DNA of 5,808 nt from Spirochaetales bacterium (GTDB lineage: Bacteria > Spirochaetota > Spirochaetia > Sphaerochaetales > Sphaerochaetaceae), in contig JALFYG010000300.1 of assembly GCA_022784805.1 (NCBI GenBank), positions 1 through 5,808 of the forward strand, written 5' to 3'. The translations under genes were made by a program, and so were the position numbers. This document shows positions 1 to 5,565 of this stretch, in pieces. Positions within the stretch are counted from its first letter, which is position 1, and the number at the start of each line of letters is the position of its first letter. The notes below the pieces were generated by a model, which was not told the origin of the DNA, searched no databases, and was given only the letters and a program-made list of their open reading frames with translations.

Positions 1-129
1 CCCGGCATAGTCCTTGATATCTTTTATCTCCAAAATTAAGAGATTTCTATCAATGGCTCTCTTGATCACAGGAAATGTGGACAAGGAGGAGAAAGACTCA
101 GGAAACATGGTGAGAATAGTAATCTTCAT
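1..129 (-). CDS. trmD: tRNA (guanine37-N1)-methyltransferase TrmD, N-terminal 43 residues (partial)
   Basis: TrmD transfers a methyl group from S-adenosylmethionine to N1 of G37 in tRNA, which prevents +1 frameshifting; it is a cytoplasmic SPOUT-class enzyme. Reading the minus strand from the ATG at 129-127 gives 43 uninterrupted codons to the window edge. The protein starts MKITILTMFPESF, followed by VIKRAID at 21-27 and IKDIKDYAG at 35-43. These match the family pattern of ILTxFPExF, IxxRAIxxG and IRDYAxx. The rest, including the SAM-binding trefoil knot, lies outside the window. There is no Shine-Dalgarno sequence before the ATG, but a good promoter ends 6 nt upstream, so the message may be leaderless. 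trmD usually follows rimM in an rpsP-rimM-trmD-rplS cluster; here it is the first gene of its transcription unit, divergent from an aldose epimerase. Identification is confident from the N-terminus; activity cannot be judged from this fragment. Confidence 0.88.
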   Translation of the reverse strand, partial: MKITILTMFPESFSSLSTFPVIKRAIDRNLLILEIKDIKDYAG

Positions 130-164
130 AGATTCATTGTAGAAAATCGACGGAATATTGTCAT
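129..164 (-). promoter_or_regulatory. Putative sigma-70-type promoter of trmD, likely leaderless
   Basis: On the minus strand a -35 hexamer ATGACA (164-159, 5 of 6 consensus) is followed by a 17-bp spacer and the -10 hexamer TACAAT (141-136, 5 of 6). Six bases separate the -10 from the trmD ATG at 129-127, so the expected transcription start falls on or within a base of the A of the start codon. No purine-rich Shine-Dalgarno sequence lies in the 20 bases before the ATG. The elements are seen directly; leaderless transcription is inferred. Confidence 0.62.
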
Positions 165-198
165 TTCAAATAATCAAACTAGGGCATACAATGGTCTC
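165..198 (+). promoter_or_regulatory. Putative promoter of the aldose epimerase gene, likely leaderless
   Basis: A -10 hexamer TACAAT (187-192, 5 of 6 consensus) ends exactly 6 bases before the ATG at 199. A weaker -35, TTCAAA (165-170, 4 of 6), precedes it with a 16-bp spacer. This -35 abuts the trmD -35 at 159-164, so the two divergent promoters sit back to back. The only Shine-Dalgarno-like run, AGGG at 181-184, is 14 bases from the ATG, too far to be useful. The -10 is convincing; the -35 is weak. Confidence 0.5.
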
Positions 199-1011
199 AT
201 GATTACTATAAACAATGAATTACTTAAAGTGGATATCACAGAAGACGGAGCAGAAATCAGAAGCATTATCTATAAAGGAAGAGAGTATCTTTACCAAGGA
301 GACAAGACTTGGAAGAGAAGATCTCCTATCCTCTTCCCTTGGGCTGGAAGACTAAGAAACCTTGAGTACACATATGATGGGGAGAAGTATCATATGGGTC
401 AGCATGGCTTTGCCCGTGATATGTCCTTTACTGTAGTGGAAAAAGAAGAAGAGAGAGTGAAACTGATGATCGAGTCTAACGACACTACTCTCTCCATCTA
501 CCCCCGTAGATTCCGCTTCTATATGGAATATAAAGTGGAAGGAAACGCTTTGAGAGGGAAGATGATCGTGGAGAATCTGGAAGACAAAGAAATGACTTAT
601 GGCATCGGAATTCATCCAGGCTTCATTATAGAAGACACTGATTCCTCCATCGAAATCACAAGTGGAGACAAAGACTCCATAATACTGGACGCCAATGGTA
701 GCAGAGTAAAAGAAGAGAGAATCGACAACACTCTCCCTCTCTCCTTCTTTAAGAACAACACCACACTTATTGTCCCTGACGCTAAATGCGTAAAGGTAAA
801 GGGAGAAGACAGGACTTTGAGACTAGATTTGGTTTCATTTAAGAATCTTGTAATCTGGAGAAGCGGCGATGATCCTTTCATCTGCCTCGAAGCTTGGGAT
901 AACCTCCCGTCCCAAGAAGGAGAGGAAGAGAACTTCAACACAAGAACCAATGTAGTGAGACAAAAACCGCTTTCCGTATCTCAATTTGAGTCAGTCTTCT
1001 CTTTCTTATAA
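199..1011 (+). CDS. Aldose 1-epimerase family protein (LacX/GalM-like)
   Basis: A 270-residue cytoplasmic beta-sandwich protein of the GalM superfamily, closest in length and motifs to the LacX-like branch. These enzymes interconvert alpha and beta anomers of sugars or sugar phosphates; the substrate cannot be read from sequence. The family landmarks are in order: RSPILFPWAGRLRN at 41-54 (substrate-binding arginine), GQHGFARD at 67-74 with the presumed catalytic His69, YGIGIHPGF at 134-142 with His139, and ICLEAWDNLPS at 228-238 with the presumed catalytic base Glu231. All expected catalytic positions are intact. The ATG at 199 is the first possible start in frame and gives the typical MITIxNExLxV beginning. 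The gene is transcribed away from trmD and ends inside the 3' end of the convergent histidine kinase gene (31-bp overlap). It is not in an obvious sugar operon here, so its pathway is unknown. Confidence 0.88.
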   Translation: MITINNELLKVDITEDGAEIRSIIYKGREYLYQGDKTWKRRSPILFPWAGRLRNLEYTYDGEKYHMGQHGFARDMSFTVVEKEEERVKLMIESNDTTLSIYPRRFRFYMEYKVEGNALRGKMIVENLEDKEMTYGIGIHPGFIIEDTDSSIEITSGDKDSIILDANGSRVKEERIDNTLPLSFFKNNTTLIVPDAKCVKVKGEDRTLRLDLVSFKNLVIWRSGDDPFICLEAWDNLPSQEGEEENFNTRTNVVRQKPLSVSQFESVFSFL

Positions 1012-2294
1012 GAGAGTGAGAAATATGTATTATTCTCTCTAGGAAGAGTGATCCTTACTCTTGTTCCTCTTCCTGGAGTGCTTTCTGTGTCCAAAGTACC
1101 GCCACAGATTCCCTCCACCTGCTCTCTTGCATAAGAGAGGCCCACGTGGAGTTTATCTTCATTTTCTTTCTGTTTGGAACTATCGAAGCCGTTACCATTG
1201 TCTGTAATGACAATGTTGTAGTTATATTCATCACTGTAGATATCAATCCAGATAGTTCCACCATCTTCTTTCTGGCATATTCCATGCCTTACAGCGTTCT
1301 CAACCAATGGCTGGAGAACAAGAGGAGGAATGTAGAAGCTATCGTCCTTGATGTTCCATTTCACCTCGAGAATATCTCCAAACCTTTCCTTTTCCAGCTC
1401 CAGGTATTTCTTTGTATGGTTTATTTCCTCTGAAACGGAGACAGGCTCAGAAGAGAACACAGAGTTAATGTTCCATCTTAAATACTGGGCAAACTCATCG
1501 GTAATCTCTGCAGCCCTATCTGGATTCTTATGGCAGAGAATTGAGATGGAATTCAACACGTTATATAAGAAGTGGGGCTGGATCTGACTTATCATGACCT
1601 TACCCATGCTGGCTCTTACAGCCAAGAGGTGCTTGTCTATGGATGTATCCATCTCTGTGTTTACTATGGTATAAATACCCACAATACAGAGAGCTATGGC
1701 TGGATAGACAAAAGGAAGTTTATACCTTAGGTCAAGAATTCTTATTACCACAGCCCATGTAGGGAGGAAAACCCATAAGAGACAGTTCTTGAATCCCATC
1801 TTCTCTCTTTCCTTCAAAAGAACTATCAAGTCTGGAAGAAGGATCAAGAGAATACCCAACTGGGAGAATATATGATAGCGGGTATAGTAGTAGGAACCAT
1901 CGCCATTCATTACGAAGAATAAGTGGGTGAAGAAACTGGAGATCCAAAGGATGTTGAAGACAACATTCACCACTATTGGGAAATACTTGAACTTCTTATC
2001 TTCCCCTATACCATAGTGCTCTTTCCAAAAGGCTCTGAGATAATAATGGTATAAAGTAAGCATCAGGAGACAGAATGCATAAATGAGGACAAAAACAATG
2101 GCCATGGGAACAAAACCAGCCCTGCCATCCATACACCAATAGATTCCGTCACAAAAGAGAGTAATTCCATGGGCTACAACTAGTGCAAAGAAAAGCTTGT
2201 TGGATCTCCTGCCTGTTCTCCGGCGATAAATTCCAATGGCCAAAATAGCCATCAGTATCACGCAAAAGAAATTAAGCCAGGCCTGAGGTACCAT
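981..2294 (-). CDS. Orphan 7-TM sensor histidine kinase, LytS/YehU-type (HisKA_7TM-like sensor, His_kinase + HATPase_c)
   Basis: A 437-residue membrane-bound histidine kinase. The N-terminal half (1-212) is strongly hydrophobic, with about seven likely membrane segments near 5-22, 33-53, 62-84, 104-127, 144-160, 171-187 and 193-212. It probably acts as an integral membrane sensor and has no large extracellular domain. The cytoplasmic half has the His_kinase (PF06580-type) motif ISQIQPHFLYNVLNSI at 235-250 with phosphoacceptor His241. The ATPase domain follows: N box PLVENAVRHG at 329-338 (Asn333), G1 box ITDNGNGFD at 363-371 (Asp365), and a C-terminal GRGTRVRITLP at 408-418. All catalytic motifs are intact. 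Kinases of this class normally pair with a LytTR- or AraC-type response regulator, but none is encoded in the window. The ATG at 2294 is preceded by GGGAGG with a 5-base gap. The gene is divergent from the pyridoxal kinase gene and overlaps the epimerase gene tail-to-tail. The signal sensed is unknown. Confidence 0.87.
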   Translation of the reverse strand: MVPQAWLNFFCVILMAILAIGIYRRRTGRRSNKLFFALVVAHGITLFCDGIYWCMDGRAGFVPMAIVFVLIYAFCLLMLTLYHYYLRAFWKEHYGIGEDKKFKYFPIVVNVVFNILWISSFFTHLFFVMNGDGSYYYTRYHIFSQLGILLILLPDLIVLLKEREKMGFKNCLLWVFLPTWAVVIRILDLRYKLPFVYPAIALCIVGIYTIVNTEMDTSIDKHLLAVRASMGKVMISQIQPHFLYNVLNSISILCHKNPDRAAEITDEFAQYLRWNINSVFSSEPVSVSEEINHTKKYLELEKERFGDILEVKWNIKDDSFYIPPLVLQPLVENAVRHGICQKEDGGTIWIDIYSDEYNYNIVITDNGNGFDSSKQKENEDKLHVGLSYAREQVEGICGGTLDTESTPGRGTRVRITLPRENNTYFSLSYKKEKTDSN

Positions 2295-2299
2295 TCTTT

Positions 2300-2305
2300 C
2301 CTCCC
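2300..2305 (-). promoter_or_regulatory. Strong Shine-Dalgarno site of the histidine kinase gene
   Basis: The minus strand carries GGGAGG at 2305-2300, five bases before the ATG at 2294-2292, which fixes that ATG as the start. It contrasts with the divergently transcribed pyridoxal kinase gene, which has no such site. I did not find a convincing -35/-10 pair for the kinase gene; a TAGAAT on the minus strand (2318-2313) lies so close that a transcript from it would start at the edge of the ribosome-binding site. Confidence 0.75.
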
Positions 2306-2379
2306 CTCAATAATTCTATCGAGATTAACCCTTCATTGCTACTTTTTTCCTTAATAGAGAATACATTTCCTTATATATC

Positions 2380-2414
2380 TTGAATCCCCAGCATGGGAAA
2401 TATAGAATCAGAGT
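2380..2414 (+). promoter_or_regulatory. Putative promoter of the pyridoxal kinase gene, likely leaderless
   Basis: A -35 hexamer TTGAAT (2380-2385, 4 of 6 consensus) and a -10 hexamer TAGAAT (2403-2408, 5 of 6) are separated by an optimal 17-bp spacer. Six bases separate the -10 from the GTG start codon at 2415, so transcription should begin at about the G of the start codon. There is no Shine-Dalgarno sequence in the remaining upstream bases. The spacing is identical to that of trmD and the epimerase gene. Confidence 0.58.
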
Positions 2415-3281
2415 GTGAAAAAAGCCGTTACCATCCAAGATATTTCATGTATAGGAAAGTGCTCCATTACTGTAGCACTCCCAATTCTCAGCGCCTTAGG
2501 CATAGAAACAGCAGTGCTTCCCACTGCCCTTTTGAGCACCCATTCCGGATTTGATGGCTTCTATTTCCATGACCTGTCAAAGGACTTCTTTCCAATAATC
2601 AACCATTGGAAAGAACAGGGCTTTATCTTTGACTCCATCTATACAGGATATCTAGGCACCATAGACCATGTAGACTATGTAAAAGAGTTTGTGAAAGAGT
2701 TCAAGAAAGATGACACTCTCTTGGTCGTTGATCCGGCAATGGCAGATGAAGGCTTAATGTATAGTGGCATCTCCCCTTCCTTTCCCTCCCATATCAAGAG
2801 GCTTATAGAGGGAGCAGACGTGATCCTTCCTAATCTGACGGAAGCTTCTTTTCTATTGGGAACTGATGTTTTGGAGAAGGGTTACAAGGAAGAAGATATC
2901 ATCTCCACTTTGAAAAACTTATCAAAGTTGGGGGCAAAGAGAGTCGTTCTCAAAGGAATATCTTTCTCTCATGACCAAAAGACACTGAAAGGCATCAAGG
3001 GGAAAATAGGCAACGTCACATATGACGCCATAAGTGACAGAATCACATGGCACTTTCATAAGAAGATAAACGAGTCCTTCTGTGGTGCCGGCGACGTATT
3101 TGCTTCATCCTTAGTGGCCATGCTGATGAAGAATATTGAGTTTGAGAGAGCTGTATCTCTCTCAGGAGAGTTTGTATTGAAATCAATAAAGAAAACCATG
3201 GAAGAAGAGAACTATACAAATCTCTATATAGACTTTGAGAAAGCTCTCCCTTGGCTTATGAAGAGAACACTCCTGATATGA
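2415..3281 (+). CDS. pdxK: Pyridoxal/pyridoxamine kinase (ribokinase superfamily)
   Basis: A 288-residue cytoplasmic kinase that phosphorylates the 5'-hydroxyl of pyridoxal, pyridoxamine or pyridoxine in vitamin B6 salvage; family members are about this length. It starts VTIQDISCIGKCS at 5-17 and has LLSTHSGF at 39-46, typical of the PdxK/PdxY substrate pocket. It continues with VDPAMAD at 105-111, ILPNLTEASFLLG at 137-149 and the phosphate-binding loop FCGAGDVFA at 222-230, with the presumed catalytic base Asp227. The usual GTGD is GAGD here, a conservative change seen elsewhere in the superfamily. The start is GTG, chosen because homologues begin just before VTIQD and no other start codon fits. 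It has no Shine-Dalgarno sequence and lies directly under a promoter. The TGA stop overlaps the ATGATG start of the flavoprotein gene, so the two are co-transcribed and probably translationally coupled. HMP/HMP-P kinase (ThiD) is less likely, given the STHSGF and VDPAMAD motifs. Confidence 0.9.
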   Translation: MKKAVTIQDISCIGKCSITVALPILSALGIETAVLPTALLSTHSGFDGFYFHDLSKDFFPIINHWKEQGFIFDSIYTGYLGTIDHVDYVKEFVKEFKKDDTLLVVDPAMADEGLMYSGISPSFPSHIKRLIEGADVILPNLTEASFLLGTDVLEKGYKEEDIISTLKNLSKLGAKRVVLKGISFSHDQKTLKGIKGKIGNVTYDAISDRITWHFHKKINESFCGAGDVFASSLVAMLMKNIEFERAVSLSGEFVLKSIKKTMEEENYTNLYIDFEKALPWLMKRTLLI

Positions 3282-4423
3282 TGAAAAGAAAAACAGTCAT
3301 CATAGGCGGAGGAGCATCAGGCTTATTTCTTTCTTCCCTCCTCCCTTCGGCCATACTATTGGAAAAGAATAATGAAGTTGGAAAAAAACTCCTTCTCACA
3401 GGAGGCGGCAAATGTAATCTCACCCACGAGGGAAGCGAGAGGGAGATAGTCAATCACTATTATGACAAAAAGCGTTTTGTCTCTCCCGCCATCTATACTT
3501 TCGGTCCAGATAAAATCAGAGATTATTTTTCTTCCCTTTCCCTGGAAACATATGTAAGGGAAGATGGAAAAGTCTTTCCTGTAACAGACAACAGCCATGA
3601 TGTAGTTGAGGCTCTTACTAAAGGAGACATCCAATATAACTCAAATGTCATTTCCATCAGCAAAAGAGACAACACATTCCATATTGTTACAAATAAAGAA
3701 GAGATTGAAGCAGATAAACTTGTAATGGCAACAGGTGGCGCTTCTTATCCAGCAACTGGTTCAGACGGAAAAGCCTTCTCTCTCCTTTCCTCCCTTGGCC
3801 ACAAAATCATTCCCCTTCGCCCAGCTCTTACTAGCCTCAAAGTGAAGGATGACATTGAGGGATTAGAGGGCCTTACCATCGATGGCGTCACCATCAAGTA
3901 CAGGAAAATTAAGAAAGAAGGCTCCCTTCTCTTTACCCGTAACGGAATATCAGGGCCTGAAATCTTTAACCTTTCAAGAGAAATAGAGAATGAAGAGAGG
4001 CTTGATATATCTCTTTCATCCTTCCCTCCCCAGGAACTATTTCACTTAAAAGGAAACCAGAAAGCCATCAAAGCCCTCCATGAAGCAACAGCTCTTCCAT
4101 TGAGGCTATTGGAAACTAGGCTCAGCTGGGGAGAGAAGAAAATAGGGGATCTATCAAAGAAAGACGCTGAAGAGTATAGAGATAGAATATATTCATGGTC
4201 ACCGATAGTAACCACAAAAGGAATGATGTCTGCGGGCATGGTCACCCGGGGAGGCGTGGATACAAAGGAAGTGGACTCTACAACCTTTATGTCAAAGCTG
4301 GTACCTAACCTCTATATTATCGGAGAAGCCTTGGATGTTGATGGAGAGTGTGGTGGTTATAACCTTACCTTCGCCTTTGCTTCCGCATACTCTGCTTATA
4401 AATCCATCATTGATAACAACTGA
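3278..4423 (+). CDS. BaiN/RdsA-family (HI0933/YhiN-like) NAD(P)/FAD-dependent oxidoreductase
   Basis: A roughly 381-residue flavoprotein of the HI0933/BaiN family; physiological substrates of most members are unknown, although BaiN is linked to bile-acid reduction. Numbered from the ATG at 3278, the N-terminus carries the FAD-binding Rossmann motif VIIGGGASG at 7-15. LLLTGGGKCNLTHEG follows shortly, the family signature usually written GNGRCNxTN. Further family motifs are ATGGASYPATGSDG, LLFTRNGISGPEIFNLSR, MVTRGGVDTKEVDSTT and the C-terminal FAD-contacting GEALDVDGECGGYNLTFAFAS. The start is ATG at 3278 or the adjacent ATG at 3281, overlapping the kinase stop; a TTG 27 bases further upstream is possible but would add residues not expected before the Rossmann strand. 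The family is often near 400 residues, so this member is slightly short but has no obvious gap. Its pairing with B6 salvage is suggestive only: the substrate cannot be named. Confidence 0.88.
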   Translation: MMKRKTVIIGGGASGLFLSSLLPSAILLEKNNEVGKKLLLTGGGKCNLTHEGSEREIVNHYYDKKRFVSPAIYTFGPDKIRDYFSSLSLETYVREDGKVFPVTDNSHDVVEALTKGDIQYNSNVISISKRDNTFHIVTNKEEIEADKLVMATGGASYPATGSDGKAFSLLSSLGHKIIPLRPALTSLKVKDDIEGLEGLTIDGVTIKYRKIKKEGSLLFTRNGISGPEIFNLSREIENEERLDISLSSFPPQELFHLKGNQKAIKALHEATALPLRLLETRLSWGEKKIGDLSKKDAEEYRDRIYSWSPIVTTKGMMSAGMVTRGGVDTKEVDSTTFMSKLVPNLYIIGEALDVDGECGGYNLTFAFASAYSAYKSIIDNN

Positions 4424-4969
4424 TCATCTCCCTATATCAAGTATATCATCTTCTATCACCCGCCATAGCCTTCCTTCCCTGTGAAAGAGTGCAACTCTCT
4501 CCACAAGAAATGGCGCGGTAATACTATGGGAAGAAAGCTGCTGCAGAATAAAAGAGAAGTGCTCTGGAGGGATGTCCCTGTTTGCAACTGTAAGGTGAGG
4601 AGTGAGGGGTTTGTTATCTACCTTCACCCTCTCTCCCATGGCCTTGAGGCCCTTTGTAAGAGTCTTTGAGAGATTATCCCACTCCTTTGATGGCAGAACA
4701 CGAAGGTAGATGGTTCTATTACCAAAGCTTCCATATCCATCCACAGAAGATGAGAAAGGAGAGAGAAGAGGGAGAATCCCCTTAAGGATATCTTTTATCT
4801 CATCGGTGGATTTTGTAGAAGAGAATGGAGGAACGAGGGTCACATGAACTGGTGTGGAGTGACCGCTTCTGCACCCATATCTCTCAGTCCACTTTCTGTC
4901 GGAAGACACCACCCTTTCGATACCAGAGGGTGGCAGCACTCCAATAAAGTGAGTCTTATCGTCCATCAT
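4424..4969 (-). CDS. thpR: 2H phosphoesterase, 2'-5' RNA ligase / RNA 2',3'-cyclic phosphodiesterase family
   Basis: A 181-residue cytoplasmic protein of the 2H phosphoesterase superfamily. ThpR-type members hydrolyse RNA 2',3'-cyclic phosphates to 2'-phosphates and can ligate tRNA halves in vitro. The two defining HxT motifs are intact: VHVTLVPPF at 41-49 (His42, Thr44) and PHLTVANRD at 124-132 (His125, Thr127). Their separation of about 80 residues is normal for the family. FIGVLPP at 8-14 is the expected first strand, and the C-terminal VERVALFHREG at 156-166 matches the family end. The start is ATG at 4969 with AAGGAG (4982-4977) seven bases upstream; a second ATG follows at once. Its start overlaps the DUF1836 stop as ATGATG, so the two form an operon. 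Its stop codon directly abuts that of the convergent flavoprotein gene. The symbol is by family resemblance; the real substrate could differ. Confidence 0.82.
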   Translation of the reverse strand: MMDDKTHFIGVLPPSGIERVVSSDRKWTERYGCRSGHSTPVHVTLVPPFSSTKSTDEIKDILKGILPLLSPFSSSVDGYGSFGNRTIYLRVLPSKEWDNLSKTLTKGLKAMGERVKVDNKPLTPHLTVANRDIPPEHFSFILQQLSSHSITAPFLVERVALFHREGRLWRVIEDDILDIGR

Positions 4970-5487
4970 GCCTTATCTCCTTTTCTAAGGAGAGCGAAGG
5001 CCAGATCTATATATATCTTATGGGAGACTGTCACAAGGATATTTCTCAAAAGCTCTTTCTCCATACTACCCTTTTCATCAATAGGAGAAGGAATCTCTCC
5101 CAATGAAAATACATATTTCAATACGGAAGAGAACTCAGACCTAAAGTATTCATAAGACTCCTCCACCCTGAAGTTTTTCTTCTGAAGGGAGAGAAGAATC
5201 TGGATATCATCTAGGCTCACCACATTCTTTGCCACAGCAATGAATATCAAATATGCGATACTCTCTCTTGAGTACTGCTTCTTCACTGGATTTGGAATCA
5301 ACTTCTTCTTTACGTAGTTACTGATCATACTCTCTGTGATTGAGATGCCGTCTATATCCTCAAAGAGTCTATTTATATATGTGGCACACTGGTTAAGGTA
5401 GAGTCCCACATCAGGAATCTCCTTAAAAGAAGGGAGAGAATAGGACGAGAGGGCGACCAAAGAGTGTTCATCTATTTTAAGAATCAT
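4966..5487 (-). CDS. DUF1836 protein, MerR-like DNA-binding regulator (probable)
   Basis: A 173-residue protein from the ATG at 5487 (180 if the upstream ATG at 5508 is used). Its central region matches DUF1836: GLYLNQCATYINRLFED, then ITESMISNYVKKKLIPNP, then KKQYSRESIAYLIFI and VVSLDDIQILLSL. That order resembles a MerR winged helix-turn-helix (helix, YxxxGLIPxP wing, YxxxDIxxLxFI, then LxxIxxLL). DNA binding is therefore a reasonable inference, although the family is formally of unknown function. No membrane segment or signal peptide is seen. I prefer the 5487 start because GGAG (5497-5494) lies six bases upstream, while the 5508 ATG follows a T/A-rich tract with no ribosome-binding site. 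It is divergent from the hemolysin III gene, with a palindromic operator between them, and upstream of and coupled to thpR. A role as local repressor or activator of hemolysin III is inferred from position. Confidence 0.8.
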   Translation of the reverse strand: MILKIDEHSLVALSSYSLPSFKEIPDVGLYLNQCATYINRLFEDIDGISITESMISNYVKKKLIPNPVKKQYSRESIAYLIFIAVAKNVVSLDDIQILLSLQKKNFRVEESYEYFRSEFSSVLKYVFSLGEIPSPIDEKGSMEKELLRNILVTVSHKIYIDLAFALLRKGDKA

Positions 5488-5493
5488 ATATTT

Positions 5494-5497
5494 CTCC
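5494..5497 (-). promoter_or_regulatory. Shine-Dalgarno site deciding the DUF1836 start
   Basis: The minus strand reads TTTGGAG ending at 5494, six bases before the ATG at 5487-5485 (the second methionine of the longest reading). The longer start at 5508 has only a T-run and A-run upstream. This favours a 173-residue product. Confidence 0.6.
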
Positions 5498-5503
5498 AAA
5501 ATC

Positions 5504-5534
5504 TTCATATCGGTTTTTAAAAAACTCTTGACAA
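5504..5534 (-). promoter_or_regulatory. Possible promoter of the DUF1836-thpR operon
   Basis: On the minus strand TTGTCA (5534-5529, 5 of 6 to the -35 consensus) overlaps the opposing hemolysin III -35. TATGAA (5509-5504, 4 of 6 to the -10) follows with a 19-bp spacer, the long spacing typical of MerR-controlled promoters. Transcription would start near 5497, just before the preferred DUF1836 ribosome-binding site, which leaves very little leader. The -10 is weak, so this is tentative. Confidence 0.3.
5512..5525. repeat. GGTTTTT/AAAAAC quasi-palindromic box, left copy
   Basis: GGTTTTTAAAAAAC (5512-5525) contains the inverted repeat GTTTTT/AAAAAC around a single A. It matches the box at 5566-5579 at 12 of 14 positions in the same orientation. 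The two copies flank the hemolysin III core promoter, 54 bp apart, close to five helical turns. It could be a protein-binding site or merely A/T-tract curvature. Confidence 0.4.
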
Positions 5535-5556
5535 GTATTACTAATACTTCTAGAAC
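5528..5556 (+). promoter_or_regulatory. Putative promoter of the hemolysin III gene
   Basis: A perfect -35 hexamer TTGACA (5528-5533) is followed by a 17-bp spacer and TAGAAC (5551-5556, 4 of 6 to the -10). Transcription would start near 5563, giving a leader of about 70 bases before the ATG at 5634. A second, weaker combination, TTGAAA (5571-5576) with TATATC (5595-5600) at 18 bp, lies downstream and cannot be excluded. Confidence 0.5.
5533..5549. promoter_or_regulatory. Perfect 17-bp palindrome in the promoter spacer: probable operator
   Basis: AAGTATTA (5533-5540) and TAATACTT (5542-5549) are perfect inverted repeats around one central C. The site begins on the last base of the -35 and ends two bases before the -10 of the hemolysin III promoter, filling the spacer. 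MerR-family regulators bind dyad operators in exactly this position, and a MerR-like DUF1836 protein is encoded divergently next door. The palindrome is certain; the identity of the binding protein is inferred. Confidence 0.62.
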
Positions 5557-5565
5557 TATATGTAA

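Noticed and set aside
135..202. Tiny ATG-codon-codon-TGA frames overlapping the starts of trmD (minus, 137-126) and of the epimerase gene (191-202), resembling coupled leader peptides.
   Set aside because: Each ATG arises from the -10 box TACAAT being followed by G, so it would lie upstream of the predicted transcription start. The -10 explanation covers both cases.
612..950. 112-codon frame on the minus strand inside the epimerase gene.
   Set aside because: It is antisense to a well-supported gene, has a low-complexity composition without family motifs, and has no ribosome-binding site. It is a shadow frame of purine-rich coding DNA.
1011..1040. AGAGAG/CTCTCT inverted repeat after the epimerase stop, as a terminator.
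   Set aside because: The stem is only 6 bp with an 18-base loop and no T-run, and GAGAG/CTCTC runs are common across the window.
1146..1587. Two plus-strand frames (95 and 79 codons) within the histidine kinase gene, hydrophobic in composition.
   Set aside because: They are antisense to catalytic kinase motifs, overlap each other, and lack promoters and recognisable domains.
3251..3277. TTG start extending the flavoprotein by nine residues.
   Set aside because: The family begins a few residues before the GGGASG Rossmann motif, and the ATGATG overlapping the kinase stop is the simpler start.
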